This document shows, in pieces, positions 37,469 to 46,875 of a stretch of DNA of 64,000 nt. The translations under genes were made by a program, and so were the position numbers. The notes below the pieces were generated by a model that saw nothing but the letters and a program-made list of their open reading frames with translations, was not told the DNA's origin and did no database searches. Origin of the DNA: Enterobacter cloacae subsp. cloacae ATCC 13047 (GTDB lineage: Bacteria > Pseudomonadota > Gammaproteobacteria > Enterobacterales > Enterobacteriaceae); NCBI RefSeq assembly GCF_000025565.1, contig NC_014121.1:4922216-4986215 (forward strand), written 5' to 3'. Every line of letters starts with the position of its first letter. Position 1 is the first letter of the stretch.

Positions 37469-39758
37469 ATCGCTGCGCCCGGCGCTGCTTTGGGCCGCGG
37501 GATGCCTGATTATGCTGGGCCTGCTGGTGTCGCTGCTGCCCGGCGCGCGCCTGAACAGCAGCGTGCTGGCCATGTTGCCGACACAGACGCTGGGGGCGAT
37601 CCCTCCGGCGCTCAACGACGGCTTTATGCAGCGGCTCGACCGTCAGCTGGTCTGGCTGGTCAGCCCCGGCAAAAAACCCGATCCGCGCGTGGCGCAGCAG
37701 TGGCTGACGCTGCTGCAACGCAGCGGAGCGCTGAGCGAGGTCAAAGGGCCCATGGACGCCGCCGGGCAACAAGCCTGGGGCGAGTTTTTCTGGCAGCACC
37801 GCAACGGGATGATTGACCCCGCCACCCGCGCCCGCCTGCAAAACGGCGGTGAAGCGCAGGCGCAGTGGGTTTTATCTCAGCTTTACTCGGCCTTTTCCGG
37901 CGTGAGCGGCAAGGAGCTGCAAAACGATCCGCTGATGCTGATGCGCGGCGCGCAGCTCGCGCTGGCGCAAAACGGCCAGAAGCTGCGGCTGATGGACGGC
38001 TGGCTGGTGACGCAGGATGACGCCGGAAACTACTGGTATCTGCTGCACGGCGAGCTGGCCGGTTCCTCTTTTGATATGCAGCAAACCCACCGGCTGGTGA
38101 CCACCCTGAACGCGCTGCAGGCGACGCTGAAAACGCATTACCCACAGGCGCAACTGCTGTCTCGCGGCACGGTGTTTTACAGCGATTACGCCAGCCAGCA
38201 GGCCAAACGGGATATCTCCACGCTGGGTGTCGCCACACTTCTGGGCGTACTCCTGCTGATTGTGGCGACATTCCGCTCCCTGCGTCCGCTGCTGCTGTGC
38301 GCGATCTCCATTGGCATCGGCGCGCTGGCGGGCACGGTCGCCACCCTGCTGTTCTTTGGCGAGCTGCATCTGATGACGCTGGTGATGAGCATGAGCATCA
38401 TCGGTATTTCGGCCGATTACACCCTCTACTACCTGACCGAACGGCTGGTGCACGGTGGCGAAAACTCGCCGTGGCAAAGTCTGGATAAAGTGCGTAATGC
38501 CCTGCTGCTGGCGCTTCTGACGACCGTCGTGGCGTACCTGATTATGATGCTGGCCCCCTTCCCCGGGATCCGCCAGATGGCGCTATTTGCCGCCGTGGGG
38601 CTGAGCGCCTCGTGCCTGACGGTGATATTCTGGCACCCCTGGCTGTGCCGTGGATTGCCGGTACGCCCGGTTCCGGCCAGCAGAGCGATGTCGAGCTGGC
38701 TGACCGCCTGGCGACGTAATAAAACACTCGCGGTTGGCCTGCCCGTCACGCTGGCGCTCCTTTCCGCCGCAGGTATTGCCACCCTGAAGGTGGACGACGA
38801 TATCGCCCAGCTGCAGGCGCTGCCGAAAACGATTCTGGCGCAGGAGAAGACCATTACCGCCCTGACCGGCCAGCGCGTCGATCAGAAATGGTTTGTGGTT
38901 TACGGCACGTCAGCCCAGCAGACGCTGGAGCGGCTGGAGGCCTTTACCCCTGCGCTGGCACAGGCGCAAAAAGCGGGTGAGCTGGCAAGCTGGCGAACCC
39001 TGCCGCTGAACTCCATGAAGCGTCAAAAAAGCGATCTGGCGCTGCTGCACCACGCTGCGCCTGCGGTAATGAACGTGCTGCACAGCGCCGGACTGAACAC
39101 CGTCTCACCGGATCTGACGCCAATGCCTGTCAGCGTGGACGCCTGGCTTGCCAGCCCGGCCAGCGAAGGCTGGCGTCTGCTCTGGCTGACCCTGCCGGGC
39201 GGCGAAAGCGGCGTGCTCGTCCCGGTGGACGGCGTCAAAAACAGTACGGCGCTAAGTGAACGGGCGGCACAGCATGAAGGGGTCGTCTGGATCGATCGTA
39301 AGGCCAGTTTTGACAGCCTGTTTGCCCACTACCGCACCCTGCTGACGGGGCTACTGTGCGTAGCGCTGGCGGCGATTGCCTGCGGCGCCATAATCCGACT
39401 TGGCTGGCGTCAGGGGCTTATCAGCCTGGTGCCGTCGGTACTGTCGCTCAGCTGCGGGCTGGCGGCGCTGGCCGTCGCCGGGCATTCCGTCAATCTGTTT
39501 TCACTGCTGGCGCTGGTGCTGGTGCTCGGCATTGGCATCAACTACACGCTGTTTTTCAGCAACCCGCGCGGCACGCCGCTGACGTCGATGCTGGCTATCA
39601 CCCTGGCGATGATGACCACGCTGCTGACGCTGGGCATGCTGGTGTTCAGCGCGACGCAGGCCATCAGCAGCTTTGGAATTGTGCTGGTAAGCGGTATTTT
39701 CACCGCCTTCTTGCTGGCCCCGCTGGCGATGCCAGCCAGGAACGAGAGAAAACCATGA
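37437..39758 (+). CDS. apeM: MMPL/RND-family exporter ApeM
   Basis: A 773-residue transporter with 12 predicted spans in two MMPL halves. Each half has a periplasmic loop after the first span and a block of five spans (around 255-400 and 635-765). RND motif residues appear in MTLVMSMSIIGISADYTLYY near 313-332 and its repeat LLALVLVLGIGINYTLFF near 688-705. Likely exports the APE lipid from the inner membrane to ApeL. Downstream apeN is coupled by ATGA. Confidence 0.9.
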   Translation: MTNANALPHRKSLRPALLWAAGCLIMLGLLVSLLPGARLNSSVLAMLPTQTLGAIPPALNDGFMQRLDRQLVWLVSPGKKPDPRVAQQWLTLLQRSGALSEVKGPMDAAGQQAWGEFFWQHRNGMIDPATRARLQNGGEAQAQWVLSQLYSAFSGVSGKELQNDPLMLMRGAQLALAQNGQKLRLMDGWLVTQDDAGNYWYLLHGELAGSSFDMQQTHRLVTTLNALQATLKTHYPQAQLLSRGTVFYSDYASQQAKRDISTLGVATLLGVLLLIVATFRSLRPLLLCAISIGIGALAGTVATLLFFGELHLMTLVMSMSIIGISADYTLYYLTERLVHGGENSPWQSLDKVRNALLLALLTTVVAYLIMMLAPFPGIRQMALFAAVGLSASCLTVIFWHPWLCRGLPVRPVPASRAMSSWLTAWRRNKTLAVGLPVTLALLSAAGIATLKVDDDIAQLQALPKTILAQEKTITALTGQRVDQKWFVVYGTSAQQTLERLEAFTPALAQAQKAGELASWRTLPLNSMKRQKSDLALLHHAAPAVMNVLHSAGLNTVSPDLTPMPVSVDAWLASPASEGWRLLWLTLPGGESGVLVPVDGVKNSTALSERAAQHEGVVWIDRKASFDSLFAHYRTLLTGLLCVALAAIACGAIIRLGWRQGLISLVPSVLSLSCGLAALAVAGHSVNLFSLLALVLVLGIGINYTLFFSNPRGTPLTSMLAITLAMMTTLLTLGMLVFSATQAISSFGIVLVSGIFTAFLLAPLAMPARNERKP

Positions 39759-40336
39759 TGAACGCTTTTTACCGCGTCGCCGCGCTGGCTGCGACGCTGC
39801 TGCTGGCAGGCTGCAGCCATTCGACCGATACTGAAGAAACTCGCCCGCAGGCCTGGCTTCAGCCGGGCACGCAGGTGACGCTGCCACCGCCGGGCATTAC
39901 GCCAGCCATCCGTTCTCAGCAGTTGCTGACCGGCCGATTTAACGGTCAGACTCAGTCGCTGCTGGTTCTGCTGAACGCTGACGGGCAAAAAGTGACGCTT
40001 GCCGGGCTCTCGTCGGTGGGGATCCGCCTGTTTCTCGCGACCTATGACAACACCGGGATCCATACCGAGCAGTCGGTCGTTATGCCCCAGCTACCGCCCG
40101 CCAGCCAGGTGCTGGCGGATGTGATGCTCAGCCACTGGCCGCTCAGCGCCTGGCAGCCGCAGTTGCCGAAGGGATGGACGCTAAAGGATACTGACACCCG
40201 ACGCGAACTGCGTAACCCTGACGGCAAGCTGGTCACCGAGATTGTCTACCTGCAACGCAACGGTAAGCGCGAGCCGATCAGCATTGCGCAGCACGTCTTT
40301 AAATACCACATCACCATTCAATATCTGGGTGACTGA
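39755..40336 (+). CDS. apeN: DUF3261 outer-membrane lipoprotein ApeN
   Basis: A 193-residue predicted lipoprotein: signal MMNAFYRVAALAATLLLAGC with the lipobox LLLAGC (Cys20). The mature part is beta-rich and resembles LolB-like structures, matching a receptor at the outer membrane for the LolA-like ApeL. The ATG at 39755 overlaps the apeM TGA. The longer frame upstream is the shadow of apeM. Confidence 0.85.
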   Translation: MMNAFYRVAALAATLLLAGCSHSTDTEETRPQAWLQPGTQVTLPPPGITPAIRSQQLLTGRFNGQTQSLLVLLNADGQKVTLAGLSSVGIRLFLATYDNTGIHTEQSVVMPQLPPASQVLADVMLSHWPLSAWQPQLPKGWTLKDTDTRRELRNPDGKLVTEIVYLQRNGKREPISIAQHVFKYHITIQYLGD

Positions 40337-40337
40337 G

Positions 40338-41507
40338 ATGATTTACATTTCCGCTGTTGGCATGGTCAACGCGCTGGGCAACTCGGCCGATGAGATCGCG
40401 GCCAACCTGAACGCCGGGATTGCGCCGGGTATGCGTCATCGCGCCGGATGGCTGCAAGGATTACCTGATGCCATGCTGGGCGGCGTTGAGGGTGAACTGC
40501 CGCCGATACCGGATAGCCTGGCAGCACACCGCAGCCGTAATAATCAGCTGTTGCTGGCGGCGCTGGCACAGATTCAGCCTGCCGTTGAGGCAGCCATCGC
40601 CCGCGTGGGCCGCGACCGCGTGGCGGTGGTGCTGGGCACCAGCACCTCAGGGCTGGATGAAGGCGATGAGTACGTGCGCCTCTCCCTGAACGGCGAACGC
40701 AGCCCGCAATGGCAGTACCCGCAGCAGGAGTTGGGCGACCCCTCCCGCTTCCTCGCCAACTGGCTGCAGCTGGATGGCCCGGCGTATACCATTTCGACTG
40801 CCTGCTCCTCCAGCGCCCGGGCGATCATCAGCGGACAGCGTCTGATTGAGGCCGGACTGGTGGATGTCGCCCTTGTAGGCGGGGCAGACAGCTTAAGCCG
40901 TATGCCGGTCAATGGTTTTAACAGCCTTGAATCGCTCTCGCCCACGCAGTGCGAGCCGTTTGGCCGAGACCGCCGGGGGATCACCATCGGTGAAGCGGCG
41001 GCCCTCATGGTGCTGACGCGCGAACCGGATCAGGTTGCGCTGCTGGGGGCGGGTGAATCGAGCGATGCGTACCATATCTCTGCCCCACATCCCGAGGGAG
41101 AAGGCGCCATTCGCGCCATTACCCAGGCGCTGAAGGAGGCAGGCATGACGGCAGATGACGTGGGCTATATTAATTTGCACGGCACCGCCACTCCCCTCAA
41201 CGATCGGATTGAGGCGCACGTGATTAACGCCCTCTTTGGCGACCGGGTACCGTGTAGCTCCACCAAACACCTCACCGGCCATACGCTTGGCGCGGCCGGG
41301 ATCACTGAAGCCGCATTAAGCTGGCTGATCCTGACCCGTGACCTGCCATTGCCGCCGCAGGATTTTTCCCGCTACGCGCCGGACGACACGCTGCCGCCCT
41401 GCGGCCTGCTGCATCAGCGTGCGCCGCTGACAAAACCGGTGATTTTATCGAACTCATTCGCCTTTGGCGGTAACAACGCCAGCCTTCTGCTGGGGAGAGT
41501 GTCATGA
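40338..41507 (+). CDS. apeO: beta-ketoacyl-ACP synthase ApeO
   Basis: A 389-residue FabF-type ketosynthase performing chain extension with ApeC as partner. Catalytic Cys156 is in STACSSSARA, the two His in NLHGTATPLND near 277-280 and TKHLTGHTLGAAG near 310-320. Located one base after apeN, with no separate promoter. It overlaps apeP by 4 bases. Confidence 0.92.
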   Translation: MIYISAVGMVNALGNSADEIAANLNAGIAPGMRHRAGWLQGLPDAMLGGVEGELPPIPDSLAAHRSRNNQLLLAALAQIQPAVEAAIARVGRDRVAVVLGTSTSGLDEGDEYVRLSLNGERSPQWQYPQQELGDPSRFLANWLQLDGPAYTISTACSSSARAIISGQRLIEAGLVDVALVGGADSLSRMPVNGFNSLESLSPTQCEPFGRDRRGITIGEAAALMVLTREPDQVALLGAGESSDAYHISAPHPEGEGAIRAITQALKEAGMTADDVGYINLHGTATPLNDRIEAHVINALFGDRVPCSSTKHLTGHTLGAAGITEAALSWLILTRDLPLPPQDFSRYAPDDTLPPCGLLHQRAPLTKPVILSNSFAFGGNNASLLLGRVS

Positions 41508-41977
41508 GTTATTTATCCCCCGCCGACTACCTGCCTCACGACGCACCGATGATGCTGCTGGAGCGCGTTGAGCGTGTCACCGACAGCAGCGCGGTGTGCA
41601 GCGTCACGGTCGACGGGCACGGTGTGCTTGCGCCGTTCCTGAACGTTGACGGCGATCTGCCGGGCTGGTTTGCGCTGGAACTGATGGCCCAGACCGTGGG
41701 CGTCTGGTCTGAATGGCACCGTCTGCAAAAAGGCCTGCCCCACAGCCCGCTGGGCATGGTGCTGGGCGCGCGCGAGCTGGTGTGCAGCACGGGCCGCTTT
41801 GCTGCAGGCACTACGTTAACCATTACCATTGAGCGCCTGATGCAGGACGAACGCTTTGGCAGCTTTGAATGCACAATCCAGACGGATAACGTCCCCCTTG
41901 CCACGGGCCGTGTGAATACGTTCCAGCCCAGCGAGGACGAATTAACCTCACTTTTCTCTCAGGGAGCTTCATCATGA
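41504..41977 (+). CDS. apeP: hot-dog dehydratase ApeP
   Basis: A 157-residue hot-dog protein: LPHDAPMMLLERVE near 10-23 with a conserved His12, and WFALELMAQTVGVWSEWH near 55-72. Works with ApeI as the second dehydratase of the APE ketosynthase cycle. The fold is more divergent from FabZ than ApeI. Confidence 0.88.
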   Translation: MSYLSPADYLPHDAPMMLLERVERVTDSSAVCSVTVDGHGVLAPFLNVDGDLPGWFALELMAQTVGVWSEWHRLQKGLPHSPLGMVLGARELVCSTGRFAAGTTLTITIERLMQDERFGSFECTIQTDNVPLATGRVNTFQPSEDELTSLFSQGASS

Positions 41978-42705
41978 CACGTTCCGTACTGGTCACGGGC
42001 GCCAGCAAAGGCATTGGCCGCGCCATCGCCTGTCAGCTTGCCGCTGACGGTTTCACCGTAGGCGTGCATTACCATCGCGATGCTGATGGGGCGCATGAGA
42101 CGCTGGAGGCCATTGTTCAGGCTGGCGGAACGGGTCGTTTACTGACCTTTGACGTGGGCAACCGCGAGCAGTGCCGCGAGGTTCTGGAACAGGAAATCAG
42201 CACCTTTGGCGCATGGTATGGCGTGGTCAGCAATGCCGGGATAACCCGCGATGGCGCGTTTCCGGCGCTCAGCGACGAGGACTGGGATAGCGTCATCCAC
42301 ACCAACCTCGACAGTTTTTATAACGTTATTCATCCCTGCATCATGCCGATGATCGCAACCCGCAAGGGCGGGCGGATTATCACCCTGTCGTCCGTGTCAG
42401 GCGTGATGGGCAACCGCGGACAGGTGAACTACAGTGCCGCCAAGGCCGGTATTATCGGCGCCACCAAAGCGCTGGCCATTGAACTGGCAAAACGCAAAAT
42501 TACCGTCAACTGCATCGCGCCCGGGCTGATTGATACCGGCATGATCGAGATGGAAGAGGCCGCGCTGAAAGAGGCCATGTCCATGATCCCGATGCAGCGC
42601 ATGGGTCAGGCGGACGAGGTGGCCGGTCTGGCGAGTTATCTGATGTCAGACCGGGCAGGCTATGTGACACGCCAGGTGATCTCGATCAACGGGGGGATGT
42701 TATGA
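41974..42705 (+). CDS. apeQ: 3-oxoacyl-ACP reductase ApeQ (FabG-like)
   Basis: Short-chain dehydrogenase of 243 residues. NAD(P)-binding GASKGIGRAIA near 9-19, NAG near 88-90, and the catalytic Ser-Tyr-Lys triad with Tyr153 and Lys157 in YSAAKAG. It reduces the 3-keto intermediates made by ApeO/ApeC. Overlaps apeR by 4 bases. Confidence 0.93.
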   Translation: MTRSVLVTGASKGIGRAIACQLAADGFTVGVHYHRDADGAHETLEAIVQAGGTGRLLTFDVGNREQCREVLEQEISTFGAWYGVVSNAGITRDGAFPALSDEDWDSVIHTNLDSFYNVIHPCIMPMIATRKGGRIITLSSVSGVMGNRGQVNYSAAKAGIIGATKALAIELAKRKITVNCIAPGLIDTGMIEMEEAALKEAMSMIPMQRMGQADEVAGLASYLMSDRAGYVTRQVISINGGML

Positions 42706-43931
42706 CGCGTCGGGTGGTGATTACGGGAATGGGAGGCGTGACCGCCTTTGGCGAGGACTGGCCGACCATTTCACAGCGGCTGCTCGGCTACGAAAACGCC
42801 GTGCGCATCATGACGGAGTGGCAAGAGTATGCCGGTCTGCAAACGCTGCTGGCCGCCCCCATCGAGGATTTCACCCTTCCGGCACACTATACCCGCAAGC
42901 GCATTCGCGCCATGGGCCGCGTGTCGCTGCTCTCCACCCGCGCCACCGAACTGGCGCTTGAGCAGGCGGGCCTGATCGATGACCCGGTACTGACGCAGGG
43001 GCAAACCGGCATCGCCTATGGGTCGTCCACGGGCAGCACGGGCCCGGTAAGCGACTTTGCCTCCATGTTGATGGAAAAACACACCAATAACATCACCGGC
43101 ACCACCTATGTGCAGATGATGCCGCACACCACCGCGGTCAATACCGGCCTGTTCTTTGGTCTGCGGGGGCGCGTCATTCCCACGTCGAGTGCCTGTACTT
43201 CCGGCAGCCAGGCGATTGGTTACGCCTGGGAAGCCATTCGCCATGGTTATCAGACCGTTATGGTCGCCGGGGGCGCCGAGGAGCTTTGTCCTTCAGAGGC
43301 GGCGGTATTTGATACGCTGTTCGCCACCAGCCAGCGCAACGACGCGCCGAAAACCACGCCGTCGCCCTTCGATACCGCGCGCGATGGTCTGGTCATCGGC
43401 GAAGGGGCAGGCACGCTGATTCTGGAAGAACTGGAGCACGCCAAAGCACGCGGGGCGACCATCTACGGCGAAATCGTGGGCTTTGCCACCAACTGCGATG
43501 CAGCGCATATCACCCAGCCGCAGCGTGAAACCATGCAAATTTGCATGGAGCAATCGCTGGCAATGGCTGGTTTAGGCGCCACGGACATCGGGTATATTTC
43601 CGCCCACGGCACCGCCACCGATCGGGGTGATATCGCCGAAAGCCAGGCCACTGCGGCCATCTTTGGCGACAGGGTCCCCCTCTCCTCGCTGAAGAGCTAT
43701 TTTGGCCATACGTTAGGTGCCTGCGGTGCGCTGGAAGCGTGGATGAGCGTGCAGATGATGCGTGAAGGCTGGTTTGCCCCGACGCTCAATTTAAGACAAC
43801 CGGATGAGCAATGTGGTGCTTTAGATTATATTATGGGGGAAGCCCGTCAGATTGACTGCGAGTATCTGCAAAGCAATAACTTCGCGTTTGGCGGCATCAA
43901 TACCTCAATCATTATCAAACGCTGGGCGTAA
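42702..43931 (+). CDS. apeR: beta-ketoacyl-ACP synthase ApeR
   Basis: Third ketosynthase-type protein, 409 residues. Active Cys165 in SSACTSGSQ, His in SAHGTATDRGD near 299-309, and SYFGHTLGACGALE near 331-344. ApeR is considered a priming or accessory KS in the APE pathway, possibly for the starter condensation. Last biosynthetic gene; the acpT gene begins two bases after it. Confidence 0.92.
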   Translation: MTRRVVITGMGGVTAFGEDWPTISQRLLGYENAVRIMTEWQEYAGLQTLLAAPIEDFTLPAHYTRKRIRAMGRVSLLSTRATELALEQAGLIDDPVLTQGQTGIAYGSSTGSTGPVSDFASMLMEKHTNNITGTTYVQMMPHTTAVNTGLFFGLRGRVIPTSSACTSGSQAIGYAWEAIRHGYQTVMVAGGAEELCPSEAAVFDTLFATSQRNDAPKTTPSPFDTARDGLVIGEGAGTLILEELEHAKARGATIYGEIVGFATNCDAAHITQPQRETMQICMEQSLAMAGLGATDIGYISAHGTATDRGDIAESQATAAIFGDRVPLSSLKSYFGHTLGACGALEAWMSVQMMREGWFAPTLNLRQPDEQCGALDYIMGEARQIDCEYLQSNNFAFGGINTSIIIKRWA

Positions 43932-43933
43932 CT

Positions 43934-44551
43934 ATGTACCAGTTTATACTGGGAAAAATCTCCACCCTTTGCGCGGACCCGCTGGCGTCAACGCTCGCAG
44001 ATATGGCACCTCAGGGTGCGCGAAACCGTTCCTGGCTGGCAGGCAGGACGCTGCTCGCCCGGACATTATCCCCGTCTCCGCTGCCCGACATTGTGTACGG
44101 TGAACAGGGGAAACCCGCCTTTGCGAAAGATCACCGGCTCTGGTTTAACCTGAGCCACAGCGGGGACGACATTGCCCTGCTGGTGAGCGATGAAGGTGAA
44201 GTAGGCTGCGATATCTAAGTGATACGCCCGCGTGAAAACTGGCAGGCACTGGCGAACGCGGTTTTCAGCGTGGCGGAACATGCAGAGCTGGAACGCGAAG
44301 CGCAGGAAGCGAAGCTCCCGGCTTTCTGGGGGATCTGGACGCGTAAAGAGGCGATTGTGAAGCAACGAGGCGGCAGCGCCTGGCAGATTGTCAGCATCGA
44401 CAGTACCTCTGAGGCCCACTCGGTCAGCCAGCTTCAGTTTGGCTCGCTGAGTCTCGCCGTCTGCACGCCCACTCCGTTCACCCTTACCCCCGGGGCGATT
44501 TTTCACCACGAGATGTCCGGGGCAGGAATATCACCAGCACGCCCAGCATAA
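43934..44551 (+). pseudogene. acpT: 4'-phosphopantetheinyl transferase AcpT, interrupted by an in-frame TAA
   Basis: Homologue of E. coli AcpT (holo-ACP synthase 2), split at 44216-44218. The frame reads 94 residues up to GEVGCDI, then TAA, then VIRPRENW...WTRKEAIVKQRGG to 44551 in the same frame (205 residues if the stop were sense). E. coli has GCDIEVIRPR, so the change is GAA to TAA, one base, at the Glu that binds Mg2+. The halves fall at the natural boundary of the Sfp-type pseudodimer, and GTG immediately follows the stop. The 3' 68 bases overlap arnF. Confidence 0.9.
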
Positions 44552-44888
44552 TCAACCCGACACCCGCCAGCCCCTGCCACGAGAACGACTCGCCCCAGCC
44601 GGGCAGCAGGATCGCCGCGCCCCACACCAGAATATAACTGAGGCTCAGCAAGGCGTACGCTTTGCTGAGCGCCATGCGATGCAGCGCCAGATACCAGCAG
44701 CCCATAGAGGCCACATAGCCCATCAGCCCCAGCAGCAGCGCGCCGGTACCGGACGAAAAATGCCAGAGAGCCCTGAAAAATGCCAGCGCCTCGCCGACGG
44801 GCGGAAGCGCCTGCATGGCACTGCGCAGCAGCAACTGCGCGGCACTGACTAACGCCACGCTGCATAACGCCCAGCACGCCCCTTTCAC
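44484..44888 (-). CDS. arnF: undecaprenyl-P-L-Ara4N flippase subunit ArnF
   Basis: EmrE-like four-span membrane protein, 134 residues, second subunit of the flippase moving undecaprenyl phosphate-L-Ara4N across the inner membrane. The conserved [20 protein letters not shown] (first 20 residues) near 71-90 is shared with ArnE. E. coli ArnF is 128 residues. Final gene of arnBCADTEF. Its 3' end runs antisense over the end of acpT. Confidence 0.92.
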   Translation of the reverse strand: MKGACWALCSVALVSAAQLLLRSAMQALPPVGEALAFFRALWHFSSGTGALLLGLMGYVASMGCWYLALHRMALSKAYALLSLSYILVWGAAILLPGWGESFSWQGLAGVGLIMLGVLVIFLPRTSRGEKSPRG

Positions 44889-45223
44889 AGGCTTCCTCCC
44901 AGCAGAACAATCCCGATCATAATCAACCCTACGCCCAGCCAGTGATGTCGGGCCACCTTCTCATGCCAGAGCCCCTTCGCTGCCAGCGTCACCCAGACAA
45001 AATTAAGGCTCAGCATGGGATAGGCGACCCCGACGGGAAGACGCTGCAATACCACCAGCCAGACCAGCATGCCGCAGCCCAGCGCCAGCAAGGCGAGCCC
45101 CAGCCACAGCACAATATGCGCGCCACGCCGCCCGGTTTTCGCCGGACGGGTCGCTTGCTTCTGACAGAGCTGTCCCGCGCAGGTCAGCAGACTAGCCAGC
45201 ACCAGCCAAAGCCAGGTCATCAT
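44885..45223 (-). CDS. arnE: undecaprenyl-P-L-Ara4N flippase subunit ArnE
   Basis: Partner flippase subunit of 112 residues (E. coli 111) with four spans, including [20 protein letters not shown] (first 20 residues) near 70-89. Start overlaps arnT and stop overlaps arnF by 4 bases each, showing tight operon packing. Confidence 0.93.
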   Translation of the reverse strand: MMTWLWLVLASLLTCAGQLCQKQATRPAKTGRRGAHIVLWLGLALLALGCGMLVWLVVLQRLPVGVAYPMLSLNFVWVTLAAKGLWHEKVARHHWLGVGLIMIGIVLLGGSL

Positions 45224-46875
45224 TGCGGCAGATACTGCAGGTAAGCCAGCCGCCCCTGGATATACAGGTAGTCCGGCTTTGGCAGGTTATCCCGGTTCAG
45301 ATCGTCGTTCTTCGACAGCAGGATCACCAGCGACACGCTTCCCTGCTGGCGATGCCTCGCCAGCCACTGCGCAAAGTCATCTTTCGTGATAAAGCGGTCT
45401 TTCACGTCCGGATAATCCAGCCCGTAACGCAGCTCACCGCTCTGACCAAACATGATGATGTCATTACGTTTAAGCTCCCACGCCAGCCCTGCCGCCACGC
45501 CGACGTTATCGGCCAGCACGAACCGGCTCTGCTGGAGCGGGTCGCGCACGGTATCCACCAGCGACTGTGGCTGTTTGGAGTCCACCACCAGGTTGGGAAT
45601 GGCAAAACCAATCAGCAACGCCAGCCCGGCAGGGCACAGCGCCGCCAGCCACCAGCGCTGCTGGCTCCGTCTGAAGCTAAACCAGCCCACCACGGCCCAG
45701 ACGAGGAAGGCCACCACCGCGCAGAAGACTTTATACAGCTCGACCGACGTCCAGACCGGGTGCTTAGCCAGCCCCCACGGCGACACGACTAACGCCGCGA
45801 TGACACCGAGGGTACCGAACGCCAGGTTGATCCCGGCATTGATACGTAACACGCTGGCCCCCTTTTCCGCAGCGAGGCAGGCATAGCGCGCCATCAGGAT
45901 CGCCAGCGGGGCAAAACACGGCAGGATGTAGGTAGGCAGCTTCCCTTTGGCAATGCTGAAGAATAAAAGCGGCATCACCACCCAACCGAGCAGATAAAGC
46001 CCGCCGCCTGCCGGATGTTTTTCACGCCAGCCCAGACGCAGCGCACCGGGCAACAGCGCCAGCCACGGCAGACTGCCCGCGACCAGGAATGGCAGGTAAT
46101 ACCAGAACGGGGCTTTGTGCTGGGCGTCGCTTTGGGCAAAACGCTGAATGTGTTCAACCCAGAAGAAGTAGCGCCAGAAATCGGGTTCACGCTGGGCAAT
46201 CGCCAGCCCCCAGGGCAGGACAATAAGCACGCAGCTCAGGATCGCAAGCCCGCCAAAAATCAGCACCTCTTTCCAGCGCTTTTGGACAATCACCCACGGC
46301 AGGACGCCAAGGACCGGCACCGCCAGAGCGAGAAAGCCTTTGGTCATCACCCCCATGCCGCAGGCCAGCCCCAACACGATGTAGCCCCCCGCTTTGCCAG
46401 TCAGGGTCTGCGCCTGCGAGGCCAGCCAGAAACTGCACATCGCCGCCGCCAGCCACAGGGAGATGATGGGGTCGAGCACGGCATAGGTGCCAATGCCATA
46501 GACCAGAAACAGCGTCAGGAAGATAAGGCCGGAGAACAGGGCAACGCGTTTATCGCGCCAGAGTTGCCAGGCCATCCAGATAACCAGTAGCGCCGTCAGG
46601 CCGGTGGAAAAGATGGCCCCGGCGCGCACGGCAAAGTTTGTATGGCCAAACAGCAGTTGCCCGAGGCTGTTGACCCAGTAGCCAGCAATCGGCTTTTCAA
46701 AGTAACGCAGCCCCAGAAAATGCGGCACAATCCAGTTGCCGGAGGCGAGCATTTCACGGCTGATTTCCGCATAGCGCGTTTCATCAGGCTGCCATAACAG
46801 ACGGATATCAACCGGAATGAGATAGTAAACAATAAACAGGGCGAAAAGCCCTAAGCCATAACGGGCGACTTTCAT
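45220..46875 (-). CDS. arnT: undecaprenyl phosphate-L-Ara4N:lipid A transferase ArnT
   Basis: Inner-membrane glycosyltransferase (GT83, PMT-like) that transfers L-Ara4N to lipid A phosphates on the periplasmic face, reducing polymyxin binding. 551 residues with about 12-13 spans; the first periplasmic loop contains the [13 protein letters not shown] motif near 31-43 with the catalytic Asp/Glu, and the C-terminal soluble domain starts near 435. The next motif [10 protein letters not shown] is near 58-67. Confidence 0.95.
   Translation of the reverse strand: MKVARYGLGLFALFIVYYLIPVDIRLLWQPDETRYAEISREMLASGNWIVPHFLGLRYFEKPIAGYWVNSLGQLLFGHTNFAVRAGAIFSTGLTALLVIWMAWQLWRDKRVALFSGLIFLTLFLVYGIGTYAVLDPIISLWLAAAMCSFWLASQAQTLTGKAGGYIVLGLACGMGVMTKGFLALAVPVLGVLPWVIVQKRWKEVLIFGGLAILSCVLIVLPWGLAIAQREPDFWRYFFWVEHIQRFAQSDAQHKAPFWYYLPFLVAGSLPWLALLPGALRLGWREKHPAGGGLYLLGWVVMPLLFFSIAKGKLPTYILPCFAPLAILMARYACLAAEKGASVLRINAGINLAFGTLGVIAALVVSPWGLAKHPVWTSVELYKVFCAVVAFLVWAVVGWFSFRRSQQRWWLAALCPAGLALLIGFAIPNLVVDSKQPQSLVDTVRDPLQQSRFVLADNVGVAAGLAWELKRNDIIMFGQSGELRYGLDYPDVKDRFITKDDFAQWLARHRQQGSVSLVILLSKNDDLNRDNLPKPDYLYIQGRLAYLQYLPQ

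Noticed and set aside
39356..39754. Long N-terminal extension of apeN
   Set aside because: It is an Ala/Gly/His/Arg-rich shadow of apeM in another frame; the lipoprotein signal begins at 39755.
44219..44551. Separate gene starting at GTG 44219
   Set aside because: It is the C-terminal half of acpT in the same frame as the N-terminal half; I report it as one broken gene.
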